This document shows positions 63,722-64,000 of a stretch of 64,000 bases of DNA, one piece after another. Position 1 is the stretch's first letter; each line of letters starts with the position of its first letter. The DNA comes from Pluralibacter gergoviae ATCC 33028 = NBRC 105706 (GTDB taxonomy: Bacteria > Pseudomonadota > Gammaproteobacteria > Enterobacterales > Enterobacteriaceae): positions 186,001-250,000 of the forward strand of contig NZ_BCZS01000003.1 in assembly GCF_001598855.1 (NCBI RefSeq), in the 5' to 3' direction. The notes beneath the pieces are model-generated. The model was not told where the DNA came from. It saw only the letters and a list, made by a program, of their open reading frames with translations, and did not search any database. The translations under genes were made by a program, and so were the position numbers.

Positions 63722-64000
63722 ATGACGCAGGCGACAGACCGCGAGCTGATGGCTCTGGTCAAAGATAAAACTGATTTCCGCAAGCGGCTCGCGCTTATCG
63801 AGTCGCTGCGCGTCACTCCGCGCCCCGGCAGCGCAGAAGCACTGCGCTATCTCGCCTGCCATGATTTTGTTTATGAAGTCCGCCTCGCTGCCTGGTCCGC
63901 CGCCGTACGGCAGGGTATCGCCCTGAAAAAACCGCTCGCCAGGCCACGCTATGCTCTCTTTACAGAACGCCTTATTGCGCGGATAAAAAAAATCTGCGCT
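63722..64000 (+). CDS. Unrecognised protein, 3' end outside window
   Basis: An open frame of 93 codons from the ATG at 63722 to the window end, preceded by a weak GGGG site. The residues read MTQATDRELMALVKDK at the start, and a later segment (SAEALRYLACHDFVYEVRLAAW) looks like two short helices of the HEAT-repeat type. The composition is that of a real gene (GC-rich third positions). I do not recognise the family and the rest is not available. Confidence 0.5.
   Translation, partial: MTQATDRELMALVKDKTDFRKRLALIESLRVTPRPGSAEALRYLACHDFVYEVRLAAWSAAVRQGIALKKPLARPRYALFTERLIARIKKICA

Noticed and set aside
1-64000. CRISPR arrays, tRNA or rRNA genes, insertion sequences, prophage
   Set aside because: No regularly spaced repeats, no clover-leaf or rRNA-like stretch, no IS transposase with terminal repeats and no phage structural genes were noticed; the Rpn gene has no terminal repeats.

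Overview
The window looks like chromosome of a GC-rich member of the Enterobacteriaceae, with gene content closest to the Klebsiella/Enterobacter/Raoultella group; I cannot fix the genus from sequence alone. The backbone nhoA - narVWYZ/narU - yddG - fdnGHI - adhP - maeA - sra - osmC follows the order I recall for the E. coli chromosome near 33 min. Into it are set smvR-smvA, araJ, an ABC-F gene and the arnBCADTEF operon. bdm (between sra and osmC in E. coli) and yddE (next to nhoA) are not seen.

Left edge (1-2.4 kb): the end of a type VI secretion accessory module (pentapeptide-repeat protein cut by the window edge, DUF3540 protein, PAAR-like DUF4150 protein), then the small tautomerase pptA. 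Next (2.4-8.5 kb) is a leftward operon of a periplasmic NMT1-type binding protein, ABC ATPase, ABC permease and an 8-oxoguanine-deaminase-like amidohydrolase. A 2-oxoglutarate/Fe(II) oxygenase diverges from it and a flavin reductase-like gene follows; together they look like import and breakdown of a nitrogen heterocycle.

Respiration and efflux (8.6-30.1 kb): the second nitrate reductase (narZYWV with narU), the SmvR/SmvA biocide efflux pair with a perfect 16-bp palindrome between them, the aromatic amino acid exporter yddG, and formate dehydrogenase-N fdnGHI with an in-frame TGA at codon 196 read as selenocysteine. Then come araJ, adhP and an ABC-F ATPase gene. The ABC-F gene is preceded by an unannotated 27-codon ORF with a near-perfect Shine-Dalgarno and a long hairpin, which resembles a leader-peptide attenuator.

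Envelope and stress (30.1-41.9 kb): the complete arnBCADTEF operon for 4-amino-4-deoxy-L-arabinose modification of lipid A, with a PmrA-box-like sequence upstream; maeA; the stationary-phase ribosomal protein sra; osmC; and an Rpn-type nuclease.

Catabolic and accessory genes (42-62.6 kb): a cupin and a SnoaL-like protein, an MFS pump with a divergent LysR regulator, an OxlT-like MFS carrier, the lipoprotein glycosyl hydrolase digH (which appears to start at ATT), a CitMHS transporter plus a secreted beta-propeller protein beside a LysR gene, and an MFS / RraA-like aldolase / 2-hydroxyacid dehydrogenase operon. Next is a periplasmic three-subunit FAD dehydrogenase (TAT small subunit, GMC flavoprotein, tri-heme cytochrome c) bracketed by DoxX and two GlcG/HbpS proteins. 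A TauE/SafE exporter gene broken by a 4-bp tandem duplication and its divergent LysR regulator end this part.

Right edge (62.6-64 kb): an ariR-ymgC-like biofilm/acid-resistance pair behind a promoter with a perfect TGTACAA-N5-TTGTACA operator, and the start of an unrecognised gene cut by the window edge.
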